From Afifella pfennigii DSM 17143 (GTDB lineage: Bacteria > Pseudomonadota > Alphaproteobacteria > Rhizobiales > Afifellaceae): a stretch of 57,067 bases of DNA. Shown piece after piece: positions 49,872 through 57,067 of this stretch (its first letter is position 1; each line of letters begins with the position of its first letter). The position numbers and the translations under genes were made by a program. The stretch covers positions 1 to 57,067 of the forward strand of contig NZ_JHZK01000025.1 in assembly GCF_000688515.1 (NCBI RefSeq), written 5' to 3'. The notes under the pieces were generated by a model. It was not told the origin of the DNA and ran no database searches. It saw only the letters and a program-made list of their open reading frames with translations.

Positions 49872-51524
49872 ATGAACGACGCCTATCGCACCGACCTGCC
49901 GAAAACGCCGGCGAACTTTCAGCCGCTGACGCCGCTCTCCTTCCTGGCGCGCACGGCGGCCGTTTTCCCGGAGAGGATCGCGGTCATCCACGGCCACCGC
50001 CAGATGAGCTACCGCGACTTCTACGCCGATGCGCGGCGGCTCGCCTCGGCGCTGGCAAAGCGCGGCATCGGGCAAGGCGACACCGTCTCGGTGATGCTGG
50101 CGAACACGCCGCCGATGCTGGTGGCGCATTTCGGCGTGCCGATGGCCGGGGCGGTGCTGCATTCCATCAACACCCGCCTCGACGCAGCGGTGATCGCCTT
50201 CCAACTCGACCATGCAGAGGCCAAGGCGGTGATCGTCGACCGGGAATTCGCCGCGGTGATGGGCGAGGCGCTGGCGCAGGCGAAGGTCAAGCCGCTTATC
50301 GTCGATTTCGACGACCCCGATTACGGGCCGGCAAGCGGCGAGGCGCCCCCCTTTCCCAAGGGGGAACGGATCGGCAGCCTGGAATGGGCCGAACTTCTCG
50401 CGGAGGGCGATGCGGATTTCGACTGGGCGATGCCGCAGGACGAATGGGACGCCATCTCGCTCAATTATACCTCCGGCACGACCGGCAATCCGAAGGGCGT
50501 CGTCTACCATCATCGCGGCGCGGCGCTGATGTGCTACGCCAACCAGGTGAGCGCCGATCTGGGGCACCATCCGGTGTATCTGTGGACGTTGCCGATGTTC
50601 CACTGCAACGGCTGGTGCTTTCCCTGGACGATCCCGCTGACGGTCGGCACGCATGTGTGCCTCAGATGGGTGCGGGCGCGATCGATCTACCACGCCATCG
50701 CCGAGCACGGCGTCACACATATGTGCGGCGCGCCGATCGTCATGAGCGTGCTGGTCAACGCGGCGCCGCAGGAACGTCGCGATTTCTCGCACAAGGTCTC
50801 CTTCGCCACGGCCGCGGCGCCGCCGCCGGAGGCGGTGCTTTCAGCCACGGAGGAGGCAGGCTTTTCCGTCACCCATCTTTACGGGCTGACGGAGACCTAC
50901 GGGCCGGCGGTGGTCAACGAATGGCACGCCGAATGGAGCGAACTCGACGCGGCGGGACGGGCGAGGAAGAAAGCGCGCCAGGGCGTGCGCTATCCGGCGC
51001 TGGAGGAGCTTTCGGTGATCGACCCGGAGACGATGCGGCCGGTGCCGGCGGACGGAGAGAGCCTCGGCGAGGTGATGTTCCGCGGCAATATCGTCATGAA
51101 GGGCTATCTGAAGAACCGGGAGGCGACGGAAGCGGCGCTCGCCGGCGGCTGGTTCCATTCCGGCGATCTCGGGGTCATGCATCCGGACGGCTATATCCAG
51201 CTCAAGGACCGCTCCAAGGACATCATCATCTCCGGCGGGGAAAACATCTCCTCCATCGAGGTGGAGGACGTGCTCTACAAGCATCCGGCGATCGCCTCCG
51301 TGGCGGTGGTGGCGCGGCCCGACGAGAAATGGGGCGAGACGCCGGTCGCGTTCGTGGAACTGAGGCCGGGCAAGGAGGCGAGCGAGGAAGAGCTCGTCGC
51401 CTATACGCGCGAGAGGCTCGCCCATTACAAATGCCCACGCCATTTCGTCTTCGCCGAGATCCCGAAGACGAGCACCGGCAAGATCCAGAAGTTCAGGCTG
51501 CGCGAGATGGCCAAGGAGGGCTGA
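49872..51524 (+). CDS. Acyl-CoA synthetase (AMP-binding, medium/short-chain type)
   Basis: 550 residues of the ANL superfamily. The P-loop-like motif is LNYTSGTTGNPKGVVYHHRG; A5 reads THLYGLTETYGP; the hinge is HSGDLGVMHPDGYIQLKDRS; and the catalytic lysine is in KTSTGKIQKF at the C-terminus. It activates a carboxylic acid with ATP and CoA. The length and WTLPMFHCNGWCFPWTI block place it with DmdB-like (methylmercaptopropionate) or medium-chain ligases, which I cannot separate. ATG 49872 has AGGGAG upstream. Probably a single-gene unit. Confidence 0.9.
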   Translation: MNDAYRTDLPKTPANFQPLTPLSFLARTAAVFPERIAVIHGHRQMSYRDFYADARRLASALAKRGIGQGDTVSVMLANTPPMLVAHFGVPMAGAVLHSINTRLDAAVIAFQLDHAEAKAVIVDREFAAVMGEALAQAKVKPLIVDFDDPDYGPASGEAPPFPKGERIGSLEWAELLAEGDADFDWAMPQDEWDAISLNYTSGTTGNPKGVVYHHRGAALMCYANQVSADLGHHPVYLWTLPMFHCNGWCFPWTIPLTVGTHVCLRWVRARSIYHAIAEHGVTHMCGAPIVMSVLVNAAPQERRDFSHKVSFATAAAPPPEAVLSATEEAGFSVTHLYGLTETYGPAVVNEWHAEWSELDAAGRARKKARQGVRYPALEELSVIDPETMRPVPADGESLGEVMFRGNIVMKGYLKNREATEAALAGGWFHSGDLGVMHPDGYIQLKDRSKDIIISGGENISSIEVEDVLYKHPAIASVAVVARPDEKWGETPVAFVELRPGKEASEEELVAYTRERLAHYKCPRHFVFAEIPKTSTGKIQKFRLREMAKEG

Positions 51525-51530
51525 GCCGCC

Positions 51531-52247
51531 TCAGACGAGGATGCCGGAATCGGCGAAGAGCTTTAGCGCGATCAGCACCAGCATGAGGAGAATGAGCCGG
51601 TCGAAATGCGCGGCATTAAGATAGCGCCCGAGCCAGTTGCCGAGACGCAGGCCGAGGAAGGTCGGCAACAGCGCCACGAGGCTGTAGGCGGCGCGCTCCG
51701 GCGTCAGGATGCCGGCAAGGGCGAGAGAGGGTATCTGCGCCAGCACGAAGCCGGTGAAGAGGGTGGAGACGGCGAAGACGAACTGCGGCTGCGGCAGCCG
51801 CAGGGCGCTGATGAAGGTGGCGCTGACCGGCGCCGAAATGCCGGTGGCGCCCTGAAGGGCGCCGGAGACGAGGCCGACGGCGGGAGCGAGCCGCCGCGCC
51901 GGGGCAAGTGCCAGCTTCCATTGCGGCTGCAGCAGTCGCAAGGCGACATAGGCGAGCACCATCAGGGCGAGGGCCAGGGACAGGATCTCGCCCGGCAGCT
52001 GCGTCAACAGAAAGGTGCCGACGGCGACGCCGAAAAGGGCGGCGAGGATCAAGGCCGGCAGGAAGACAAGGCCCCGCCGATGTGCCCGATAGACCCATAC
52101 CTGCCAGGCATTGGTGGCAAGGATCGGCAACGTCAGGACAGCCAGGGCATGCGGCACGCCGAGAAAGGCGGCGAGCCCCGGCACAGCAACGAGCGGCAGG
52201 CCCATGCCGGTCACGCCCTTGAGCGTGCCGCCGGCAAGCAGGCACAT
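51531..52247 (-). CDS. TSUP-family membrane exporter, N-terminus uncertain
   Basis: 238 residues, seven to eight TM helices, with TSUP motifs LLAGGTLKGVTGMGLPLVAV and GLVSGALQGATGISAPVSAT. This is a third, distinct branch. The annotated ATG 52247 cuts the first helix short; the frame continues upstream (LNEILIIC) to a possible CTG start at 52269-52271, 9 bases after AAGGA. The gene converges with the acyl-CoA synthetase (6-base gap) and diverges from the GGDEF-EAL gene. The substrate is probably a sulfonate or other small organic acid. Confidence 0.82.
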   Translation of the reverse strand: MCLLAGGTLKGVTGMGLPLVAVPGLAAFLGVPHALAVLTLPILATNAWQVWVYRAHRRGLVFLPALILAALFGVAVGTFLLTQLPGEILSLALALMVLAYVALRLLQPQWKLALAPARRLAPAVGLVSGALQGATGISAPVSATFISALRLPQPQFVFAVSTLFTGFVLAQIPSLALAGILTPERAAYSLVALLPTFLGLRLGNWLGRYLNAAHFDRLILLMLVLIALKLFADSGILV

Positions 52248-52411
52248 GCAGATGATCAGGATTTCGTTCAGTGCAGCATGTCCTTGCCGTTGCGGAGAAA
52301 TCGCGAAAATCGCAACAGGATCGGTGAAAAAGCGTGGCCGGTGAAGGCGCTGCCGTCGAAAACACAGAAAACGACCGGGTTTAGCGCTTTCTTTAATCTA
52401 CTCCTTCCAAG

Positions 52412-54721
52412 ATGTCGCGGAACGTCGCGACTGTTTGGGTGATGGAGAACGGACCCACCATCGACCGTCGGGTCGAGCCGGACATTTACGCCTCGCTGGT
52501 TACCTCGCTTTTCAGCTCCATGCGTTCGCTGGTGGCCGGGGCGATCGGCGGGACGGCGGCTGCGCTGTTGACGGCATTCGAGACCGGTACCGTCGCGCTC
52601 TATTGGACCGCGGCGGCGATCGCGGTCATCGGCTTCGCGCGCGTTCTGGCGGCGGTGCTCTACCGACGTCGCGGCGGCGGCAACGGCGGCGTGGAGAACC
52701 CGCATTTCTGGGACCTTCTCTACGCCATCGGGGCCTGCGCCTATTCCGGGCTTTTGGGCGTGTGGTGCCTGGTGGCGCTGACCATGTCGAACGACGTGGC
52801 GGCGCATCTGGTCGCCGTGTCCGTCACCATCGGCTATTCCTCCGGCATCGCCGGCCGCAACGCCGGCCGGCCGACGCTGGTCTCGCTTCAGATCATCTTC
52901 GCCTGCATTCCGCTGGTCATCGGCCTGATGCTGCGCGGCGAGGCCTCCTACATCGTCCTTGCGCTCCTGATGGCCTTCTTCTTCTGGAGCATGCGCGGCG
53001 TCTCCATGTCGATCAGCAACACGCTGCTCACGGCACTGCGCGCGGAGAAGGTCATGTCGCTGCTCGCAGGAAGGCTGGAAGCTGCCCTCAGCAACATGTC
53101 CCACGGTGTGATGATGCTCGACGCGCAGGAGCGCGTGCGCGTCTATAACGGCCGCCTCCTCGATCTCCTCGGCCTCAGGGAGGGCGATATCGAGGAAGGC
53201 ATGACGATGCAGGATCTGGTGCGTACCTGCGTGCGCAAGGGCGTGATCTCGCGCTCGGAGCTGAAGCGGCTGCAGGGCGAGTTCAAGGTCGGCACCGCCG
53301 TGCAGATCGTCACCAACGACCGCCGCACCATCGCCGTCACGGTGGAGGCCGCCAAGGATGGCGGCATGGTGCTGGTGGCCGAGGACGTGACGGAGCGCAA
53401 GCGCTCCGAAGCGCGCATCGCCTATATGGCGCATCACGACGACGTGACCGGCCTGCCCAACCGCGTCAAGCTGAAGGAACAGCTGGAGGAGGCGGTGAAG
53501 CGGGCGATCGAGGCCGATAAGAGCTTCGCCGTCTTCTGCATCGATCTCGACCATTTCAAGAGCGTCAACGACACGCTCGGCCATCCGGTCGGCGACAGCC
53601 TCTTGCGCGCCACGGCGCGGCGGCTTTCGGCGATGACGCGCAAGAGCGACGTGCTGGCGCGCTTCGGGGGCGACGAATTCGTGCTCATGGCGACCGGCAT
53701 CGAGGACGCGGAGGAGGCGGGCCTTTTCGCCACACGGATCATCGCGGCGCTGACCCAGCCCTACGCCCTCAACGGCCATTCCATCGTCGCCGGGGCGAGC
53801 GTGGGCATCGCGCTCGCCCCCGCCGACGGACGCAACGCCGATGCCCTCATCAAGAACGCCGACATGGCGCTCTACCGGGCCAAGGCCAACGGGCGCGGCA
53901 CCTTCTGCCTGTTCGAGCGGGAGATGGACGTGAAGGCGCAGGAGCGGCGCTCGCTGGAAATGGAGCTCAGAAGCGCCTTCGCCAACGAGGAGCTGCAACT
54001 GCATTATCAGCCGCTGCTCAATCTCAGACGACGCAACATCTCCACCTGCGAGGCGCTCTTGCGCTGGCCGGGCGGCCGGCGCGGCCCGGTGCCGCCCTCA
54101 GAATTCATCCCGCTCGCCGAGGAGATGGGCCTCATCGTGGAAATCGGCGACTGGACGTTGCTGCAAGCTTGCCGCGAGGCGAATAAATGGCCAGGGGAGA
54201 CGCGGGTCGCCGTCAACGTCTCCCCGATCCATTTCCGTCGCGGCGACATCGTGCGCTCGGTGGAGGCGGCGCTGGCGGGCAGCGGGCTTTCCGCCAACCG
54301 GCTGGAGATCGAGATCACCGAATCGGTGCTTCTGGAGCATACCGAGCGCACCAAGCTGGCGCTCTCGGAGCTCAGCGAGATGGGCATCCGCATCTCGCTC
54401 GACGATTTCGGCACCGGCTATTCGAGCCTTGCCTATCTGCACAGCTTCCCCTTCGACAAGGTGAAGATCGACCGCTCCTTCGTGCTGGCCCTGGATGCCG
54501 ATCCGCAATCGCTGATCATGCTGCGCGGCGTCGCCCGGCTCAGCGCCGAACTCGGCCTGTCGGTGGCGGTGGAAGGGGTGGAGCGGGAAGACCAACTCGC
54601 CATCATCATGGCCGACGGCTATGTCGACGAGGTGCAGGGCTACCTCATCGGCAAGCCGGTGCCGCCGGAAAGGCTCAGCAAGCTCTTCGCCCTGCGCATC
54701 GACGCACAGGCCGCAGCCTGA
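52412..54721 (+). CDS. Membrane GGDEF-EAL protein (cyclic-di-GMP turnover)
   Basis: 769 residues. N-terminal TM helices (about 30-210) are followed by a PAS domain (about 225-330), GGDEF (about 340-500) with intact RFGGDEFVLM, and EAL (about 515-760). The EAL motif is CEALLRW near residue 547, with EITESV, DDFGTGYSSLAYL and KIDRSFVLALD all present. Both synthesis and hydrolysis residues look intact, so net activity cannot be told. Start ATG 52412 or 52442; neither has a good ribosome site. It lies 361 bases upstream of the RpfF homologue on the same strand, of interest because DSF and c-di-GMP signalling are often linked. Confidence 0.9.
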   Translation: MSRNVATVWVMENGPTIDRRVEPDIYASLVTSLFSSMRSLVAGAIGGTAAALLTAFETGTVALYWTAAAIAVIGFARVLAAVLYRRRGGGNGGVENPHFWDLLYAIGACAYSGLLGVWCLVALTMSNDVAAHLVAVSVTIGYSSGIAGRNAGRPTLVSLQIIFACIPLVIGLMLRGEASYIVLALLMAFFFWSMRGVSMSISNTLLTALRAEKVMSLLAGRLEAALSNMSHGVMMLDAQERVRVYNGRLLDLLGLREGDIEEGMTMQDLVRTCVRKGVISRSELKRLQGEFKVGTAVQIVTNDRRTIAVTVEAAKDGGMVLVAEDVTERKRSEARIAYMAHHDDVTGLPNRVKLKEQLEEAVKRAIEADKSFAVFCIDLDHFKSVNDTLGHPVGDSLLRATARRLSAMTRKSDVLARFGGDEFVLMATGIEDAEEAGLFATRIIAALTQPYALNGHSIVAGASVGIALAPADGRNADALIKNADMALYRAKANGRGTFCLFEREMDVKAQERRSLEMELRSAFANEELQLHYQPLLNLRRRNISTCEALLRWPGGRRGPVPPSEFIPLAEEMGLIVEIGDWTLLQACREANKWPGETRVAVNVSPIHFRRGDIVRSVEAALAGSGLSANRLEIEITESVLLEHTERTKLALSELSEMGIRISLDDFGTGYSSLAYLHSFPFDKVKIDRSFVLALDADPQSLIMLRGVARLSAELGLSVAVEGVEREDQLAIIMADGYVDEVQGYLIGKPVPPERLSKLFALRIDAQAAA

Positions 54722-54964
54722 GCCGCGACGGCCCGAAGACCGCCGGTATCCGGCTGGCCCGCCACGCTTTTCTCTGAAGGGGTACGTCAGCGGCAGGGGC
54801 CGGTCCTTGCGGACGATAGCTGCATTCGGCGGCATCGCTCCGCGGCGCTCGGTGCGCGGCGCCGGCGGCGCAGGGGCGCGGTTTTTCAGCCATTTCGCGC
54901 CTGGGGCGGTTCAATCCTGCCGCGAAGAATGGCCGGCGGCAGGGCTGCAGCCTCTGGGCGCGCG

Positions 54965-54985
54965 TTAACGCAATATTAACCTTAA
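54965..54985 (+). promoter_or_regulatory. CtrA box with an added half-site
   Basis: TTAA-CGCAATA-TTAA (54965-54979) is a full TTAA-N7-TTAA CtrA recognition site, followed by a further half-site TTAA at 54982-54985. It lies about 100 bases upstream of the RpfF-like ATG. CtrA is the alphaproteobacterial cell-cycle and motility regulator. Confidence 0.65.
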
Positions 54986-55019
54986 CAAGAAGTTGCCACG
55001 TTTTGATTCAAACTTTCCC

Positions 55020-55053
55020 TTAACCAATCGCCAAAAGGTTGTATTAATCTTAA
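55020..55053 (+). promoter_or_regulatory. Cluster of CtrA-like TTAA half-sites
   Basis: TTAA tetramers at 55020, 55044 and 55050, the last read as TTAAC, lie 30-63 bases before the RpfF-like start. None forms a perfect N7 pair. They may be weak CtrA sites or an AT-rich promoter element. Confidence 0.35.
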
Positions 55054-55082
55054 CAGGTCCTGTGGCGGCGGGAGTACCTGTG

Positions 55083-56093
55083 ATGGAAATGCGGCAAACG
55101 CGTGCCCACGAGCCGTGCGAGCATGGCGAGGGGGACGCCAATCGGAGCGAGGCGAGGCCGGATCATGCCGGCCTTTCCGATGCGCAATACAGCCAGAAGT
55201 ATGTCACGGCCATCCTGGAGAAGCTTCAGGGTGAGGTGAAGGAGATCGCTCTTCGCTTCGAGCCGGAGACCGGAACGCTGTGGACGACGATGACGCCGCC
55301 GGGCCGGCCGTGCTTCACGCGTCAGCTGGTGGATGACTACATCCATCTGTTCACGTCGTTGAACGAGCGGCTTTCCGGCGGCGCCTTCCAACGCTCCCTG
55401 CCGCTCAAATACATCGTCTACCGCTCCAAGACGCCGCAGATCTTCAGCCTCGGGGGCGACCTTGAGCTGTTCTCGCGGCTCATCCGCGAGCGCGACGAGG
55501 CGGGGCTGCGCGACTATGCGCATGCCTGCGCGAGGATGACCTATCTCAATTCCATCAGCGCCGGACTGCCGATCATAACTATCGCCCTGGTTGAGGGGCA
55601 GGCGCTCGGCGGCGGGCTGGAATCGGCGCTGTCGTGCAACCTCATCCTGGCGGAGAAGAACGCCAGCTTCGGCCTGCCGGAGGTGCTGTTCAATCTCTTC
55701 CCGGGTATGGGCGCCTATTCCTACCTGCAGCGCAAGACCTCGGCGCGCACGGCCGAGAAGCTGATGCTTTCCGGGCGCAGCTTTCACGCCGAGGAGATGC
55801 TTCAGGAGGGGGTCATCGACCTTCTGGTCGAGAACGGTGAGGGAGAGAAGGCGGTCAGGGCCTATATCGAGCGCACGCAGCGCCGACATAACGCCCAGGT
55901 CGGCATCTATCGCACGCGCCGGCGGGTCACGCCGCTCAGCTTCGAGGAGCTGCGCGACGTCACCGATATCTGGGTCGATTGCGCCCTTGGCGTCGGCGAG
56001 GCCGATCTCAGGAAGATGGAAAAGCTCGTACGTGCCCAGGAGCGGCTGCGGCCGGCGCAAGGGCACCCCCTGCATGACGTTCAAGTTGCGTAA
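55083..56093 (+). CDS. rpfF: RpfF-like DSF synthase (crotonase fold)
   Basis: 336 residues of the crotonase superfamily in the RpfF branch. Diagnostic blocks are FSLGGDLELFSRLIRERDEA, ALVEGQALGGGLESALSCNL, AEKNASFGLPEVLFNLFPGM and GAYSYLQRKTSARTAEKLML, plus the tail VTDIWVDCALGVGEADLRKM. The two catalytic glutamates are E180 and E200, 20 apart as in Xanthomonas RpfF (E141/E161). RpfF makes cis-2-unsaturated fatty acid signals (DSF) from acyl-ACP. ATG 55083 follows GGGAG. No rpfC, rpfG or rpfR lies in the window. Preceded by a CtrA box; followed by a tautomerase gene. Confidence 0.85.
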   Translation: MEMRQTRAHEPCEHGEGDANRSEARPDHAGLSDAQYSQKYVTAILEKLQGEVKEIALRFEPETGTLWTTMTPPGRPCFTRQLVDDYIHLFTSLNERLSGGAFQRSLPLKYIVYRSKTPQIFSLGGDLELFSRLIRERDEAGLRDYAHACARMTYLNSISAGLPIITIALVEGQALGGGLESALSCNLILAEKNASFGLPEVLFNLFPGMGAYSYLQRKTSARTAEKLMLSGRSFHAEEMLQEGVIDLLVENGEGEKAVRAYIERTQRRHNAQVGIYRTRRRVTPLSFEELRDVTDIWVDCALGVGEADLRKMEKLVRAQERLRPAQGHPLHDVQVA

Positions 56094-56108
56094 TCAGTAG
56101 GTGCTGTC

Positions 56109-56645
56109 ATGCCTCTTGCAGAACTGCGTTTAACCCGCGGCGCGCTTTCTGAGCAGAAGCTCGACATGCTGGCGCGCGATCTGACCGCGATCCTTCTGGA
56201 CCATCAGGGTGCCCGGCCGGGCAGCGCGGTGGCGCGCTCTATCACCCGCTTGGAGGTGACGGAGCTCGACCCCTGCCGCAGCTATGTCGGCGGGCGCTTC
56301 ACCGAAGACCCCTGCTACCGGCTGACCTATACGATCCCGGGCGGGGCGCTCAACGAGGAGAAGAAGCGGTCTCTGGTGGAGAAATCCACCAACGCCATCC
56401 TCGCGGCGGAAGGCACGCCCTTCTCGGAAGAAGAAGCCTATCGGGTGTGGTGCCTCATCAACGAGGTGCCGGACGGCAATTGGGCGAGCGCGGGACGCAT
56501 CTGGCGCTGGCGCGACATCATGCGCTGGGTGGTGAGGCGCGAGATCGCCGCCAGGCGGCGCGAGCGCGAAGTGGCCGTCACCGACCGGCGGCGGCGCGAG
56601 AAAGAGCGCGATCGCGACACCAGCCGAAAGGGGATGGCGGCCTGA
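56109..56645 (+). CDS. Tautomerase-family protein downstream of rpfF
   Basis: 178 residues. The N-terminus MPLAELRLTRGALSEQ retains Pro2, the catalytic base of 4-oxalocrotonate tautomerase folds after removal of Met, and the family strands SITRLEVTELDP and YRLTYTIPGGALNEEKKRSL follow. An extra helix-rich, highly basic tail (RREIAARRREREVAV ... RDRDTSRKGMAA) extends beyond the typical fold. It starts 15 bases after rpfF, so it is probably co-transcribed. A link to DSF chemistry is only contextual; it could isomerise an unsaturated acid. Confidence 0.72.
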   Translation: MPLAELRLTRGALSEQKLDMLARDLTAILLDHQGARPGSAVARSITRLEVTELDPCRSYVGGRFTEDPCYRLTYTIPGGALNEEKKRSLVEKSTNAILAAEGTPFSEEEAYRVWCLINEVPDGNWASAGRIWRWRDIMRWVVRREIAARRREREVAVTDRRRREKERDRDTSRKGMAA

Positions 56646-56751
56646 GGCGCCGGCCCGGCAGTCGCCACGGGCGAGGGAAGTTCACAGCCGGACGCAGCAC
56701 CAACCGGCGGCCAGAGCTTGAAGGAAGCGGCCGCCGGAAAAGAGTTGACTG

Positions 56752-57066
56752 TTAAGAAGCCGTCTGGAGCGCGGTTTTGGGGCCAATGGCTTTGGCAAAG
56801 GCCTCCAGGATGAGGCGCAAGAGAAGCCTCAGCCAGCGGAGGATGAGGCGGAAGTTGTAGCCGGCGGCGGTGAGGACGGCATTGGCGTGGTCGCCGTGGC
56901 GTCCCTTGAGGAAGTTGCGGCCCATGTGGCCGTCGGTCTTGAGGTGTCCGATAACGGCCTCGATGGCGGATCGTCTTCTGAGCTCCTTCTTGATGGCCCC
57001 GAACACGCCCCGCTTCTGCCCGGAGCGGAAGACGCCGAGCGGCCTTGGCGCATCGTGGCCGCGGTA
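56752..57066 (-). CDS. IS5-family transposase, C-terminal part (continues past the window)
   Basis: The minus-strand frame enters from the right edge as YRGHDAPRPLGVFRSGQKRG and continues with ELRRRSAIEAVIGHLKTDGH (the Glu of the DDE triad within IEAVIGHLK), then MGRNFLKGRHGDHANAVLTA and a basic end. This is the C-terminal third of an IS5-type DDE transposase; the N-terminus lies outside. The stop is TAA at 56752. It sits about 100 bases from the tautomerase gene, so the insertion sequence ends close to it. I could not define the terminal inverted repeat. Confidence 0.85.
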   Translation of the reverse strand, partial: YRGHDAPRPLGVFRSGQKRGVFGAIKKELRRRSAIEAVIGHLKTDGHMGRNFLKGRHGDHANAVLTAAGYNFRLILRWLRLLLRLILEAFAKAIGPKTALQTAS

Positions 57067-57067
57067 G

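Larger units (their letters stand above)
54722..55082. other. AT-rich intergenic region upstream of the RpfF gene
   Basis: 361 bases. The first 230 are GC-rich and without a gene; the last 120 (from about 54960) are strikingly AT-rich with many TTAAC repeats and are the promoter region for the RpfF homologue. Confidence 0.6.

Overview
The window is high-GC chromosomal DNA from an alphaproteobacterium, most likely of the Hyphomicrobiales (Rhizobiales) and possibly from a phototroph or facultative anaerobe of that order. Gene content supports this: class I fructose-bisphosphate aldolase with tkt-gap, a DUF4164-zapA pair, a GcvT-type dimethylglycine dehydrogenase-like enzyme, an SHP/diheme cytochrome island, oxygen-independent ubiquinone genes, and a CtrA-type box (TTAA-N7-TTAA). 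The genus is inference.

Layout. 1-2994 is the right end of an integrated mobile element: an IS3 transposase remnant, a small element protein, a PIN toxin/antitoxin pair and a large serine recombinase whose reading frame runs through a 13-nt copy of the 3' end of initiator tRNA-fMet and the following terminator. 3001-10230 holds a chemoreceptor, a secreted serine beta-lactamase-like hydrolase, an MscS channel and an exported SH3 protein. 10254-13630 is a divergent pair, GcvT-type FAD oxidoreductase and XRE-cupin regulator, with strong palindromic operators between them. 13803-15818 holds an AraC regulator, a TSUP exporter and a Gdx/SugE guanidinium exporter behind a candidate guanidine-II riboswitch. 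15772-20825 is a NhaR-like LysR gene diverging from dabB-dabA, the energy-coupled inorganic carbon pump.

21001-27217 is a redox/signalling island: cytochrome b561, two PepSY proteins, a two-component system, a cytochrome b fused to diheme cytochrome c, a DUF1924 (SHP-like) cytochrome and two tandem diheme cytochromes. A 39-bp composite element, CTGAC-N6-CTGAC-N7-GTCAG-N6-GTCAG, occurs exactly twice, in the PepSY divergent promoter and ahead of the cytochrome operon; it is the best candidate for the operator of the local response regulator. 27327-32001 holds ubiX-ubiD diverging from ubiT-ubiU-ubiV with an FNR-type box (TTGAGATAGATCAA) in the shared promoter.

32052-35765 is a small acid-metabolism locus (FAS1-like/MaoC hydratase, GntR regulator, MmgE/PrpD protein). 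35829-49011 is mostly housekeeping: TPR lipoprotein, S21, Sel1-repeat protein, thiamine-phosphate-synthase-like protein, fba, pgk, K+/H+ antiporter, outer membrane beta-barrel, gap, tkt, DUF4164 and ZapA. 49034-54721 has two TSUP proteins, an acyl-CoA synthetase and a GGDEF-EAL protein. 55083-56645 is an RpfF-like DSF synthase followed by a tautomerase-family gene, preceded by AT-rich DNA with a CtrA box. The window ends inside an IS5-type transposase gene.
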